Shown here: positions 8,053-15,463 of the stretch, in pieces
Position numbering within the stretch: position 1 is the first letter of the stretch
Layout: each line of letters starts with the position of its first letter
Assembly: GCF_003855255.1 (NCBI RefSeq)
Contig: NZ_CP034072.1
Span: 2,472,430 to 2,536,429, forward strand
DNA length: 64,000 bases
From: Mycolicibacterium nivoides
Lineage (GTDB): Bacteria > Actinomycetota > Actinomycetes > Mycobacteriales > Mycobacteriaceae
Direction of reading: 5' to 3'
Notes under the pieces: generated by a model
Database searches by the model: none
Seen by the model: only the letters and a program-made list of their open reading frames with translations
Told to the model about the DNA's origin: nothing
Position numbers and translations under genes: made by a program

Positions 8053-8709
8053 ATGCCCAAGGGAACCACGACAGATACTGCTGACAGCAGTCAACGTCGC
8101 GCGTCGTTCCAACGGGCCCGCTCGCACCGGACCAAGCGCGATCTGGTGCAGGCCGCGATGGCGCTCTGGCGCACCAACGGCTACGCGAAGACCACCGTCG
8201 CCGACATTTGCCGGGCCGCAGGGGTGTCCCGCGCCCTGTTCTACTTCTATTTCCCGGCCAAAGAGGACGTACTGTTCGAGGTGGGCCTGACCTCCACCCG
8301 GCTGGCACAGAAGCGGGTGAAATCGCTGCTGGTCGGCGACTACGACATGACGGCCGTCATCACCGAGGCACTGCGCAGCCTCGAGCGGTCGATGGCGCGC
8401 AACCCACCCGAGCTGATCGTCGAGACGATCCTGGAGGGGTACCGGCACGAACACCGGATCCTGGCCGGCGACGTCGACCCGGATACCCAGGACGCCGACA
8501 TGTTCGGCGAGTTGTTCAGCCGGGCCCAGACCGACGGCAAGCTCGGCGCCCACGTCGACGTGTCCCACCTGTCCCGGCTGGCCCAAATCCTGGTCAGCGA
8601 GGGCGTCCGGCACTGGGCCGGCGGGGGTTTCGGCAACCGCTCGTTCACCGACGTCGTCGCGCGCGACATCAGCGCGATGATCACCGGCTTCAACTCCACC
8701 AACAACTAG
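8053..8709 (+). CDS. TetR/AcrR family transcriptional regulator
   Basis: About 218 residues; the N-terminal helix-turn-helix region TTVADICRAAGVSRALFYFY (about residues 51-70) is a clear TetR DNA-binding domain, followed by a helical ligand domain without recognisable specificity. Start choice is uncertain: ATG 8053 or GTG 8044, neither with a strong ribosome site. It is the first gene of an operon with the acyl-CoA dehydrogenase, the kinase and the reductase, so it most likely represses that operon in response to a CoA ester. It is a separate regulator from the one at 31062. Confidence 0.88.
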   Translation: MPKGTTTDTADSSQRRASFQRARSHRTKRDLVQAAMALWRTNGYAKTTVADICRAAGVSRALFYFYFPAKEDVLFEVGLTSTRLAQKRVKSLLVGDYDMTAVITEALRSLERSMARNPPELIVETILEGYRHEHRILAGDVDPDTQDADMFGELFSRAQTDGKLGAHVDVSHLSRLAQILVSEGVRHWAGGGFGNRSFTDVVARDISAMITGFNSTNN

Positions 8710-8723
8710 ATCGGAGGACCCCG

Positions 8724-10025
8724 ATGGCGTGGGATTTCGAGACCGACCCGCAGTATCAGGAACTACTGGACTGGGCCGACGAATTCGTCACCGAGCAGGT
8801 CGAGCCGCTCGATCTGGCCTTTCCGCACCTGCAGTTCACGCAGCTGGAGGGCAAGCGTCGCGAGGCGATCGATCCCCTCAAGGCGCAGGTGCGCGAAAAG
8901 GGTCTGTGGGCAACGCATCTCGGTCCGGATCTGGGCGGCCAAGGCTACGGACAGCTCAAGCTGGCATTGCTGAACGAGATCCTCGGCCGCTCTCAGTGGG
9001 CTCCGATCGTGTTCGGCTGTCAGGCCCCCGATACCGGAAACGCCGAGATCATCGCGCATTACGGGACAGAGGAGCAGAAGAAGAAGTACCTGCATCCGCT
9101 GCTCGAGGGTGAGTTGTTCTCCTGCTATTCGATGACCGAACCGCACGCCGGTGCAGACCCGACGCTGTTCACCACCAGCGCGATACGCGACGGGGACGAC
9201 TGGGTGATCAATGGGTGGAAGTTCTTCTCCTCCAACGCCGCAACGGCCTCGTTCCTGATCGTCATGGTGGTCACCAACCCTGAGGTCAGCGCCTACCAGG
9301 GCATGTCGATGTTCCTGGTGCCCACCGACACCCCCGGCGTCGAGATCGTCCGCAACGTCGGGCTGTACGGCGAAGCGGACAACCACGGCAGCCATGCGCT
9401 GATCCACTATGACAACGTCCGGGTACCGGCCGAGGCCCTCCTGGGCGGCGAGGGACAAGCCTTCGTCATCGCCCAGACCCGGTTGGGCGGCGGCCGGATT
9501 CACCACGCGATGCGCACGATCGGCCTGGCCCAGAAGGCGCTCGACATGATGTGCGAGCGCGCTCTCAGCCGTGAGACACAGGGCAGCAGGCTGTCCGACA
9601 AGCAATTCGTCCAGGGCTACATCGCCGACTCCTACGCTCAGCTGCTGCAGTTCCGGCTGATGGTGCTCTACACCGCGTGGGAGATCGACAAGTACAACGA
9701 CTACAAGAAGGTCCGCAAGGACATCGCCGCGGTCAAGGTGGCCATGCCCACCGTGCTGCACGACATCGCCTGGCGCGCAATGCAGGTCCACGGTGCGCTC
9801 GGCGTCACCAACGAGATGCCGTTCCTGGGCATGGTCACCGGCGCCGCGGTGATGGGACTGGCCGACGGTCCGACCGAGGTGCACAAGACCACCGTCGCCC
9901 GGCAGGTGTTGCGGGACTACCAGCCGACCACCGACACGTGGCCCACCGAGTGGATACCCCGCAAGCGCGACGCCGCCAAGGCGAAGTACGCCGAGTACCT
10001 GGAGGCCGAGGTGGGCAACCTGTGA
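8724..10025 (+). CDS. Acyl-CoA dehydrogenase, ACAD10/11-like
   Basis: A 433-residue flavoprotein. It has the FAD/substrate motif CYSMTEPHAGADP (about 134-146), the W-FFSSNA FAD strand, and the C-terminal AMQVHGALGVTNEMPF. Where most family members carry the catalytic Glu in YEGTxEIQ, this protein has LADGPTEVHK, as in vertebrate ACAD10/11 and bacterial LvaC-type enzymes. Start ATG 8724 has GGAGG eight bases upstream. It overlaps the kinase gene by 4 nt. In the ACAD10/11 and levulinate pathways such proteins act on 4-phosphorylated acyl-CoA; a similar role here is inferred from the kinase neighbour. Confidence 0.88.
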   Translation: MAWDFETDPQYQELLDWADEFVTEQVEPLDLAFPHLQFTQLEGKRREAIDPLKAQVREKGLWATHLGPDLGGQGYGQLKLALLNEILGRSQWAPIVFGCQAPDTGNAEIIAHYGTEEQKKKYLHPLLEGELFSCYSMTEPHAGADPTLFTTSAIRDGDDWVINGWKFFSSNAATASFLIVMVVTNPEVSAYQGMSMFLVPTDTPGVEIVRNVGLYGEADNHGSHALIHYDNVRVPAEALLGGEGQAFVIAQTRLGGGRIHHAMRTIGLAQKALDMMCERALSRETQGSRLSDKQFVQGYIADSYAQLLQFRLMVLYTAWEIDKYNDYKKVRKDIAAVKVAMPTVLHDIAWRAMQVHGALGVTNEMPFLGMVTGAAVMGLADGPTEVHKTTVARQVLRDYQPTTDTWPTEWIPRKRDAAKAKYAEYLEAEVGNL

Positions 10026-11047
10026 GCGAGATAGATACCGCGCGCCTTGCCGACTGGATGGACAACGCCGGGCTCGAGGGCAAGGGCGAGCCGCTCGAGG
10101 CCCGCTTCCTGTCCGGCGGAACCCAGAACGTCATCTACGAGATCCGCCGCGGCGAGCACAACTGCGTCCTGCGGATGCCGCCGGCCGGGGCCCCGCCGGA
10201 CCGGGACAAGGGCATCCTGCGGGAGTGGCGCATCATCGAGGCGCTCGACGGCACGGAGGTCCCGCACACCGCCGCGGTCGGGGTGTGCGCCGATCCCGAG
10301 GTGCTGGGCCGGCCGTTCTATCTGATGGGTTTCGTCGACGGCTGGTCCCCGATGGATACCCACGGTCGCTGGCCCGAGCCGTTCGACTCCGATCCGAGCA
10401 CCCGCCCCGGGCTGAGTTATCAGCTGGCCGAAGGCATCGCGCTGCTGTCCAAGGTCGACTGGCAGGCCAAAGGGCTGGGTGACCTCGGTCGGCCCGACGG
10501 CTTCCACGAACGCCAGGTCTCCCGCTGGATCGGTTTCCTCGACCGGATCAGGAACCGCGAGTTGCCCGGGCTGGAGGTCGCCACGGACTGGCTGCGGGCC
10601 CACAAGCCGCTCGATTTCATCCCGGGACTGATGCACGGGGACTACCAGTTCGCCAATGTCATGTACCGCCACGGCGCTCCGGCCGACCTGGCCGCCATCG
10701 TGGACTGGGAGATGGGCACCGTGGGTGATCCGAAGCTGGACCTGGCCTGGATGGTCCAATCGTGGCCCTCCGATCCGGACAACCCCGAGCCGTCAGAGAT
10801 GGGCTATGTGGACATGCGCGGCATGCCGTCTCGCGACGACGTCGTCGCGCACTACGCGAAGGTGTCCGGACGCCAGGTCGACGACCTCGACTACTACCTG
10901 GTGCTGGCCAAATGGAAGCTGGCGATCGTGCTGGAGCAGGGTTTTCAGCGGGCCGGCGACGACGAGAAGCTGCTGGCGTTCGGGCCGGTGGTGACCGACC
11001 TGATGGCCTCGGCCGCCGAACTCGCCGAATCCAGCGACTACCGGTGA
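10022..11047 (+). CDS. APH-type phosphotransferase (kinase of an acyl-CoA or small acid)
   Basis: A 341-residue protein-kinase-like fold of the aminoglycoside-phosphotransferase family. The nucleotide lobe contains LSGGTQNVIYEI and CVLRMPP; the catalytic loop is LMHGDYQFANVMY (His205-Gly-Asp) and the metal-binding motif is IVDWEMGTVGDPKLDL (Asp228). The GTG start overlaps the acyl-CoA dehydrogenase stop (GTGA). A resistance role is unlikely in this setting. Fusions or pairs of this kinase with an ACAD11-like dehydrogenase phosphorylate 4-hydroxyacyl-CoA in levulinate catabolism (LvaA) and in vertebrate ACAD10/11, which is the preferred hypothesis. Confidence 0.85.
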   Translation: MSEIDTARLADWMDNAGLEGKGEPLEARFLSGGTQNVIYEIRRGEHNCVLRMPPAGAPPDRDKGILREWRIIEALDGTEVPHTAAVGVCADPEVLGRPFYLMGFVDGWSPMDTHGRWPEPFDSDPSTRPGLSYQLAEGIALLSKVDWQAKGLGDLGRPDGFHERQVSRWIGFLDRIRNRELPGLEVATDWLRAHKPLDFIPGLMHGDYQFANVMYRHGAPADLAAIVDWEMGTVGDPKLDLAWMVQSWPSDPDNPEPSEMGYVDMRGMPSRDDVVAHYAKVSGRQVDDLDYYLVLAKWKLAIVLEQGFQRAGDDEKLLAFGPVVTDLMASAAELAESSDYR

Positions 11048-12045
11048 GGGCCGCGGTCTGCCCCGAGTACGGGCCACCGGAGGTGGTCCGTCTCGAGGAA
11101 CTCCCCGCTCCCCCGATCGCGTCCGGCCAGGTGCGTGTCCAGGTCGGCGCGGCCGCGGTGAACTTTCCGGACGTGCTGTTGGTCGCCGATCAGTACCAGA
11201 TCACGGTGCCTGTACCGTTCATCCCGGGTAGCGAGTTCGCCGGGGTGGTGACCGAAGTAGCCGGTGACACCGACGGTTTCGCCGTCGGCGACCGGGTGAC
11301 CGGCACCGGGTTGTTCGGGGCGTTCGCCGAACAGGTGTGTGTCGCGACCGCCGGACTGGCCCGGATCCCCGACGGCGTGGACGACCGCACCGCGGCGGCT
11401 TTCGGAGTGGCCCACCGCACCGCCTATCACACGCTCCGGTCGGTGTCCCGGACCCGACCGGGCGACGACGTGATCGTGCTCGGAGCCGGCGGCGGAGTGG
11501 GCCTGGCGGCCGTGCAGCTCGCGACGGCGCTCGGTGCCCGGGTCACCGCGGTCGCATCGTCGGACGAAAAGCTCTCCACTGCAGAACAATACGGTGCAGT
11601 CTTGCTCGTCAACCACACCCGGGGCGACCTGCGCGCCACCCTACGAGAGGCGCTCCCTGACGGTGCCCACGCGGTACTCGACCCGATAGGCGGCGACCTC
11701 TCCGAGCCGGCGTTGCGCGCGTTGCGCCGCGGCGGCCGATTCGTGACGATCGGCTACGCCTCGGGCGTCATCCCCCGGATTCCGCTGAACCTGGTGCTGG
11801 TAAAGGGAATTGAGGTCCTCGGCTTCCAGTTCCAGGACATCGACCCGGACGAGTTCGCCCGCAATGAAGCGGAATTGCGGGAGTTGTTGGCCGGCGGGAC
11901 CGTTCGGCCACACATCGGTGCGGTCTATCCGCTGACCGAGACCACCGCGGCGCTGCGTGAAGTGGCCTCCGGGAAAGCGGTCGGTAAGGTCGTGATCGAA
12001 CTCAGGACTCCTTCGGCGGATAGAAGTACTCCCGCCAGGCCGTGA
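11044..12045 (+). CDS. Zinc-independent quinone oxidoreductase-like reductase (MDR family)
   Basis: A 333-residue medium-chain dehydrogenase/reductase. It has the GroES-like N-domain (VNFPDVLLVADQYQ, PFIPGSEFAGVV) and an NADPH-binding Rossmann loop VLGAGGGVGLAAVQLA near residues 150-165; the zinc-ligand residues of alcohol dehydrogenases are absent, placing it with NADPH:quinone/enoyl reductases. GTG 11044 overlaps the kinase stop by 4 nt. Its last 44 bases overlap the convergent epoxide-hydrolase-like gene. It probably reduces an enone or enoyl intermediate in the same pathway as the kinase and dehydrogenase. Confidence 0.87.
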   Translation: MRAAVCPEYGPPEVVRLEELPAPPIASGQVRVQVGAAAVNFPDVLLVADQYQITVPVPFIPGSEFAGVVTEVAGDTDGFAVGDRVTGTGLFGAFAEQVCVATAGLARIPDGVDDRTAAAFGVAHRTAYHTLRSVSRTRPGDDVIVLGAGGGVGLAAVQLATALGARVTAVASSDEKLSTAEQYGAVLLVNHTRGDLRATLREALPDGAHAVLDPIGGDLSEPALRALRRGGRFVTIGYASGVIPRIPLNLVLVKGIEVLGFQFQDIDPDEFARNEAELRELLAGGTVRPHIGAVYPLTETTAALREVASGKAVGKVVIELRTPSADRSTPARP

Positions 12046-12358
12046 TCTTCTCGTCCCGCACCTCATAGGCGCCCATCACCGGCCAGCTCATCTGCTTACC
12101 GTCCACGATCCAGTGATCGCGCCGTTCCATCAGCACGACGTCCCCGGCCACGGCGAGGTGCAGGATCTCAAGGTCTACGCAGTTCCCGCCGGCGAAGAAC
12201 ACCTTCATCATGTCGTGGATCGCGTCGCGCCCCGAGAGCTTCGGCCAGTCGGGCCCGATGTCGAAGGTGGCATCCTCGGCGAAGTGACTCATGACTTCGT
12301 CGACGTCGTTGCGCCCCCATGCCGCGATCTCGGCCCGCACGATCTCCTCAGCGGTCAT
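12002..12358 (-). CDS. Limonene-1,2-epoxide hydrolase-like protein (NTF2/SnoaL fold)
   Basis: A 118-residue NTF2-fold protein. The strand LMERRDHWIVDG keeps the R-x-D pair of limonene-epoxide hydrolase (Arg99/Asp101), and ITAWREYFYP matches its ITxWRDYFD strand, but the third catalytic residue Asp132 is Glu here and the Tyr53/Asn55 water-binding pair is not visible. ATG 12358 is chosen for its GGAGG site; an ATG eight codons earlier lacks one. It may be an epoxide hydrolase with altered chemistry or a non-enzymatic binding protein. It converges with the reductase gene and diverges from the P450 at 12571. Confidence 0.75.
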   Translation of the reverse strand: MTAEEIVRAEIAAWGRNDVDEVMSHFAEDATFDIGPDWPKLSGRDAIHDMMKVFFAGGNCVDLEILHLAVAGDVVLMERRDHWIVDGKQMSWPVMGAYEVRDEKITAWREYFYPPKES

Positions 12359-12406
12359 CAGTCCTCCATCGGCCGTTGTCACTGATTTACAGTAGCCCGG
12401 CCGAGT

Positions 12407-12430
12407 GTAATTCCGATAGACAAGAATTAC
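12407..12430. promoter_or_regulatory. Dyad in the P450/epoxide-hydrolase-like divergent promoter
   Basis: A perfect inverted repeat with 7-base arms, GTAATTC and GAATTAC, separated by 10 bases. It lies 49 bases upstream of the epoxide-hydrolase-like start (12358) and about 140 bases upstream of the P450 start (12571). Symmetry and position fit a TetR- or MarR-type operator. It differs from the GAGAAT palindrome, so the divergent pair is probably controlled separately. Confidence 0.5.
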
Positions 12431-12570
12431 GGACCGACTCGCACTTCAATCTGCAACGGCCAGTTTCGAATCCGCCCGAAACCGGACGCTATCGGCCGAT
12501 TCCTTGACCGGGCCACCTTCGGCCTGCTAAGCAGATGCACAGCCCATTCAATCTGGTCAGGAGATCAGCC

Positions 12571-13749
12571 GTGCCAACTTCGACCGAAGCCGATCTGTAC
12601 TACGACCCGTACAACATCGAACTCAACATGAACCCGTACCCGGTCTTCGCCCGGATCAGGGAGGAAGCCCCGCTCTACTACAACGAGCAGCACGACTTCT
12701 ACGCGTTGAGCCGCTTCGACGATGTCAACAAGGGCGTCATCGACCACGAGACATTCATCTCCGGTCGCGGTGCGCTGCTCGAGATCATCAAGTCCGGCAT
12801 GGAGATCCCGCCCGGTACGTTGATCTTCGAGGATCCGCCGATCCACAACATCCACCGCAACCTGCTGTCGCGGGTGTTCACACCGCGCAAGGTGCTCGCG
12901 CTCGAACCGCAGATCCGCGAGTTCACCGCACGCTGCCTGGATCCGCTGGTCGGGACGGACAAGTTCGACTTCGTCAACGATCTCGGCGAGCAGATGCCGA
13001 TGCGGGTCATCGGCATGCTCCTGGGCATCCCGGAAGACCGGCAGCGGGCCATCACCGATCACGGTGAAGAGACGCTGCAGGGTCAGACTGTCGATGCGCT
13101 GGCCACCGGTGAGGTGTTCGCGGAGTTCATCGACTGGCGGGCCGAACACCCGTCCGACGACATCATGACCGACCTGCTCAACGCCGAGTTCACCGATGAG
13201 ACCGGCACGGTGCGCACGCTGCGCCGCGACGAGCTGCTGCTCTACCTGACCGTGATCGCCACCGCGGGCTCCGAGACCACAACCCGACTGATCGGCTGGG
13301 CCGGCAAGACGCTGGCCGAATATCCCGATCAGCGCCGCGATCTCGTGAACAGCCCGGACCTGATTCCCGATGCGATCGAGGAGATCCTGCGCTGGGAGCC
13401 ACCGGCCCTACAGATCGCCCGCTACGTCTCCCGCGACGTCGAGAACTACGGCCAGACCGTGCCGGAGGGTTCGGCGATGCTGATGCTCGTCGGCGCGGCC
13501 AACCGCGATCATCGCCGGTTCGCGCCCGACGGCGACGTGTTCGACATCCACCGGGAACATCACTCGCACATGACTTTCGGTGCGGGAACGCATTTCTGCA
13601 TGGGCAACGCGCTTGCGCGCCTGGAAGGCCGCATCGCCATGGAGGAGATCCTCAAACGCTTCCCCGAGTGGGAGGTCGACTGGGCCAACGCCAAGCCATC
13701 GGAAACCGCGGCGGTGCGGGGCTGGGCCGCTATGCCCACCTTCGTCTAA
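12571..13749 (+). CDS. Cytochrome P450 without adjacent ferredoxin
   Basis: A 392-residue P450. I-helix ATAGSETTTRLIG, ExxR in EEILRWEPP and heme loop TFGAGTHFCMGNALAR with Cys343 are all intact. GTG 12571 (VPTSTEADLYYDPYN) with AGGAG eight bases upstream is preferred over ATG 12535, which lacks a ribosome site. It resembles the P450 at 2724 at the N-terminus. Unlike the other three P450 genes it has no ferredoxin neighbour, so it must borrow one. It pairs divergently with the epoxide-hydrolase-like gene, which could make and open an epoxide; that link is inference. A strong hairpin follows its stop. Confidence 0.9.
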   Translation: MPTSTEADLYYDPYNIELNMNPYPVFARIREEAPLYYNEQHDFYALSRFDDVNKGVIDHETFISGRGALLEIIKSGMEIPPGTLIFEDPPIHNIHRNLLSRVFTPRKVLALEPQIREFTARCLDPLVGTDKFDFVNDLGEQMPMRVIGMLLGIPEDRQRAITDHGEETLQGQTVDALATGEVFAEFIDWRAEHPSDDIMTDLLNAEFTDETGTVRTLRRDELLLYLTVIATAGSETTTRLIGWAGKTLAEYPDQRRDLVNSPDLIPDAIEEILRWEPPALQIARYVSRDVENYGQTVPEGSAMLMLVGAANRDHRRFAPDGDVFDIHREHHSHMTFGAGTHFCMGNALARLEGRIAMEEILKRFPEWEVDWANAKPSETAAVRGWAAMPTFV

Positions 13750-13767
13750 CGTTCGTCCAATGCCGAA

Positions 13768-13815
13768 ACTGCGTACAGATCGCGAATTTGGCGATTTTCG
13801 CGATCTGTACGCAGT
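13768..13815. terminator. Perfect 19-bp inverted repeat between convergent genes
   Basis: Two exactly complementary 19-base arms (13768-13786 and 13797-13815) flank a 10-base loop. The arm begins ACTGCGTACAGATCGCG. It sits between the P450 stop (13749) and the stop of the convergent small secreted-protein gene (13837), the classical place for a bidirectional terminator. There is no long T-run, as is common in mycobacteria. The arms are longer than a terminator needs, so it may also be a copy of a dispersed repeat. Confidence 0.7.
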
Positions 13816-13836
13816 GTCGACGAGCTGTGCGCAGGC

Positions 13837-14007
13837 TCAGAACGGAAGGTCCACAAAGCCGTTCGTGGTGTTGACCTCGTCGTGGTCGTCGACGCTGTAG
13901 TGCGGCCCGACGGGGGTGCCAGGGTCGGCTTGAGCCGGCGCGGCGAAGCCGAACACGGCAGCGGTCAGACCGCCGGCGATCAGGGTGGCGACTCCGATCT
14001 TCTTCAT
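13837..14007 (-). CDS. Small secreted protein, 56 residues
   Basis: A short gene with a textbook Sec signal peptide: MKKIG start, a hydrophobic stretch (VATLIAGGLTAAVFGFAA) and an AQA-DP cleavage site after about residue 27. The mature peptide of about 29 residues is acidic, has no cysteine and ends in FVDLPF. A ribosome site (GAAGAGGG) lies upstream of the ATG. Mycobacteria carry many short exported proteins of this style with unknown roles. It converges on the P450 gene across the 13768-13815 hairpin. The function is unknown. Confidence 0.72.
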   Translation of the reverse strand: MKKIGVATLIAGGLTAAVFGFAAPAQADPGTPVGPHYSVDDHDEVNTTNGFVDLPF

Positions 14008-14174
14008 GGTGATGCCCTCTTCCGATGTGTTCTCAGGTGGCGTCGAGCATCGCGCTACGGCCCCACAGGTCGGCGATCTGGTACTGCGTTTCGCCGGTCT
14101 GTTCCATCAAACATCGAGGTCAGAGGGTTAATTCCGCTGGCAGAAATTGATCTGCGGTTGGCAGGAACGTTCCG

Positions 14175-14678
14175 TCAGCTGGCCGGAGTCAGGTCTGCGG
14201 GCACCGAGCGGCTGATCATCGTGCCGCACCGGAATGCCTCGGTGGTCCCGACGACCTTGGCCTCGGGATCGTTGACCGCCGCGAGTGCCTGCGCCTTGAA
14301 AGCGCGTGCGGCAGCGGATAGTTCGTGATGTACGGGGCCGACGCTCAGGTCCGCCGGACACTCGTCGCCCCACAATGTCACTTCGGTGTGACCCTGCTCC
14401 AGCGCGCCCAGGACGCCGCGCCGAACCCGCTCGTCGGTGTTGAACAGATCGGCGGCCACCGCGACGGTCTGCGGGTGCGGGCGGTCTTCCCAGGACTCCA
14501 GGACAGACTCCAGGGGCATCGTCTCCACCCCGAGAATCGCCAGCGGACGGACATCTTCGTCGGCACCGATCAGCACCGTGACGTCCCACCCCGCCATCAC
14601 CCGGTCGACCAGCCAGCCACCGGCGAACCGGACCGCGTCGACCACGCAGGGGGCGACCACATCAAGCCGATACCGCAT
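14175..14678 (-). CDS. Conserved hypothetical protein
   Basis: A 167-residue protein starting at ATG 14678 with a GGAGG site seven bases upstream. The sequence begins MRYRLDVVAPCVVDAVRFAG, then VMAGWDVTVLIGADEDVRPLAILG, an alternating strand/helix pattern of a soluble alpha/beta protein. No catalytic motif, signal peptide or membrane segment is seen. I believe similar proteins occur in other mycobacteria next to TetR and acyl-CoA dehydrogenase genes, but the function is not known to me. It follows the TetR gene by 14 nt and is probably cotranscribed with it. Confidence 0.75.
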   Translation of the reverse strand: MRYRLDVVAPCVVDAVRFAGGWLVDRVMAGWDVTVLIGADEDVRPLAILGVETMPLESVLESWEDRPHPQTVAVAADLFNTDERVRRGVLGALEQGHTEVTLWGDECPADLSVGPVHHELSAAARAFKAQALAAVNDPEAKVVGTTEAFRCGTMISRSVPADLTPAS

Positions 14679-14692
14679 GTCGTCCTCCAATC

Positions 14693-15346
14693 TCACTGGC
14701 CGGCCGCCCCGTTGCGGCCGCCCGGCTGCTCGATTTCCCGCCCCAGCATCTCGGCGTAGCTCTTGAACACGTCCGTCAACGGGAGCGAGGGATCGAGTAG
14801 CCATGAGGTCTCCATTCCATTGATGAATGCCAGGATCTCCACGGCCTTGGTGGCCGCGTCGAAGTCGGAGCGGTAGCGACCGTCGAGCTGGCCGCGAGTG
14901 ATGATGTCCGCGACGATGTCGCGCGCATCCTGTTGCCGTTTGAGCAAACGATCGTGCAGTGGAGCGTCGGGTTGGATGTTCTCGACCAGCAGCACTGTGA
15001 ACGTGCCGACCAGCTCGGGCGCCCGTACGAACCGGTCGGCCACCCGCTTGATCTCGTCTGCGAGGTTCCCCGACCGATCCGCGTGGGTGTCGTCGTCGTG
15101 GTCGCGCGCGTCGAGCACGGCGTTGAGCAGTTGCTCCTTGGATTCGAAATGGTGGAGCAGACCGGCCGGCGTGACCCCGGCTTCCCGGGCGATCTGGGCC
15201 AGCGAGGTGTTGCGCCACCCATTGCGGGCCAGCAGCTTCTCAGCCACAGAAAGTATCCGCTGCCTGCGGTCTTCCCCCTTGGCCAGGAGCGTCGCGTAGG
15301 GCCGCGCGCCCCCAGAAGACGCCTCTGCACCTGCAACCGAAGCCAC
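14693..15346 (-). CDS. TetR family transcriptional regulator
   Basis: A 217-residue regulator starting at GTG 15346 with AAGGAG five bases upstream. The helix-turn-helix region TSLAQIAREAGVTPAGLLHH (about 46-65) is followed by FESKEQLLNAVLDARD, as in other TetR proteins. A longer reading frame exists but would cross the palindrome at 15362-15393, which is more likely its own operator. The downstream gene is the conserved unknown at 14175. The next operon upstream on the same strand ends at 15464, so this gene has its own promoter. Confidence 0.88.
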   Translation of the reverse strand: MASVAGAEASSGGARPYATLLAKGEDRRQRILSVAEKLLARNGWRNTSLAQIAREAGVTPAGLLHHFESKEQLLNAVLDARDHDDDTHADRSGNLADEIKRVADRFVRAPELVGTFTVLLVENIQPDAPLHDRLLKRQQDARDIVADIITRGQLDGRYRSDFDAATKAVEILAFINGMETSWLLDPSLPLTDVFKSYAEMLGREIEQPGGRNGAAGQ

Positions 15347-15361
15347 CGGACTCCTTCGTCG

Positions 15362-15393
15362 AACCAACCTAGTGAACACACAGTAGGTTGGTT
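15362..15393. promoter_or_regulatory. Autoregulatory operator of the 15346 TetR gene
   Basis: Two perfectly complementary 10-base arms, AACCAACCTA and TAGGTTGGTT, separated by 12 bases, end 16 bases before the GTG start of the TetR gene. The arms and the position over the promoter are typical for TetR autorepression. No second copy was noticed in the window, so this regulator seems local. Confidence 0.65.
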
Positions 15394-15463
15394 TGACCGT
15401 CTGTGACAAGTGTCTCAGAGAAAGAAATTCCCGGCGGCCGTCACAACCGCCGGGAGCGCCCGG

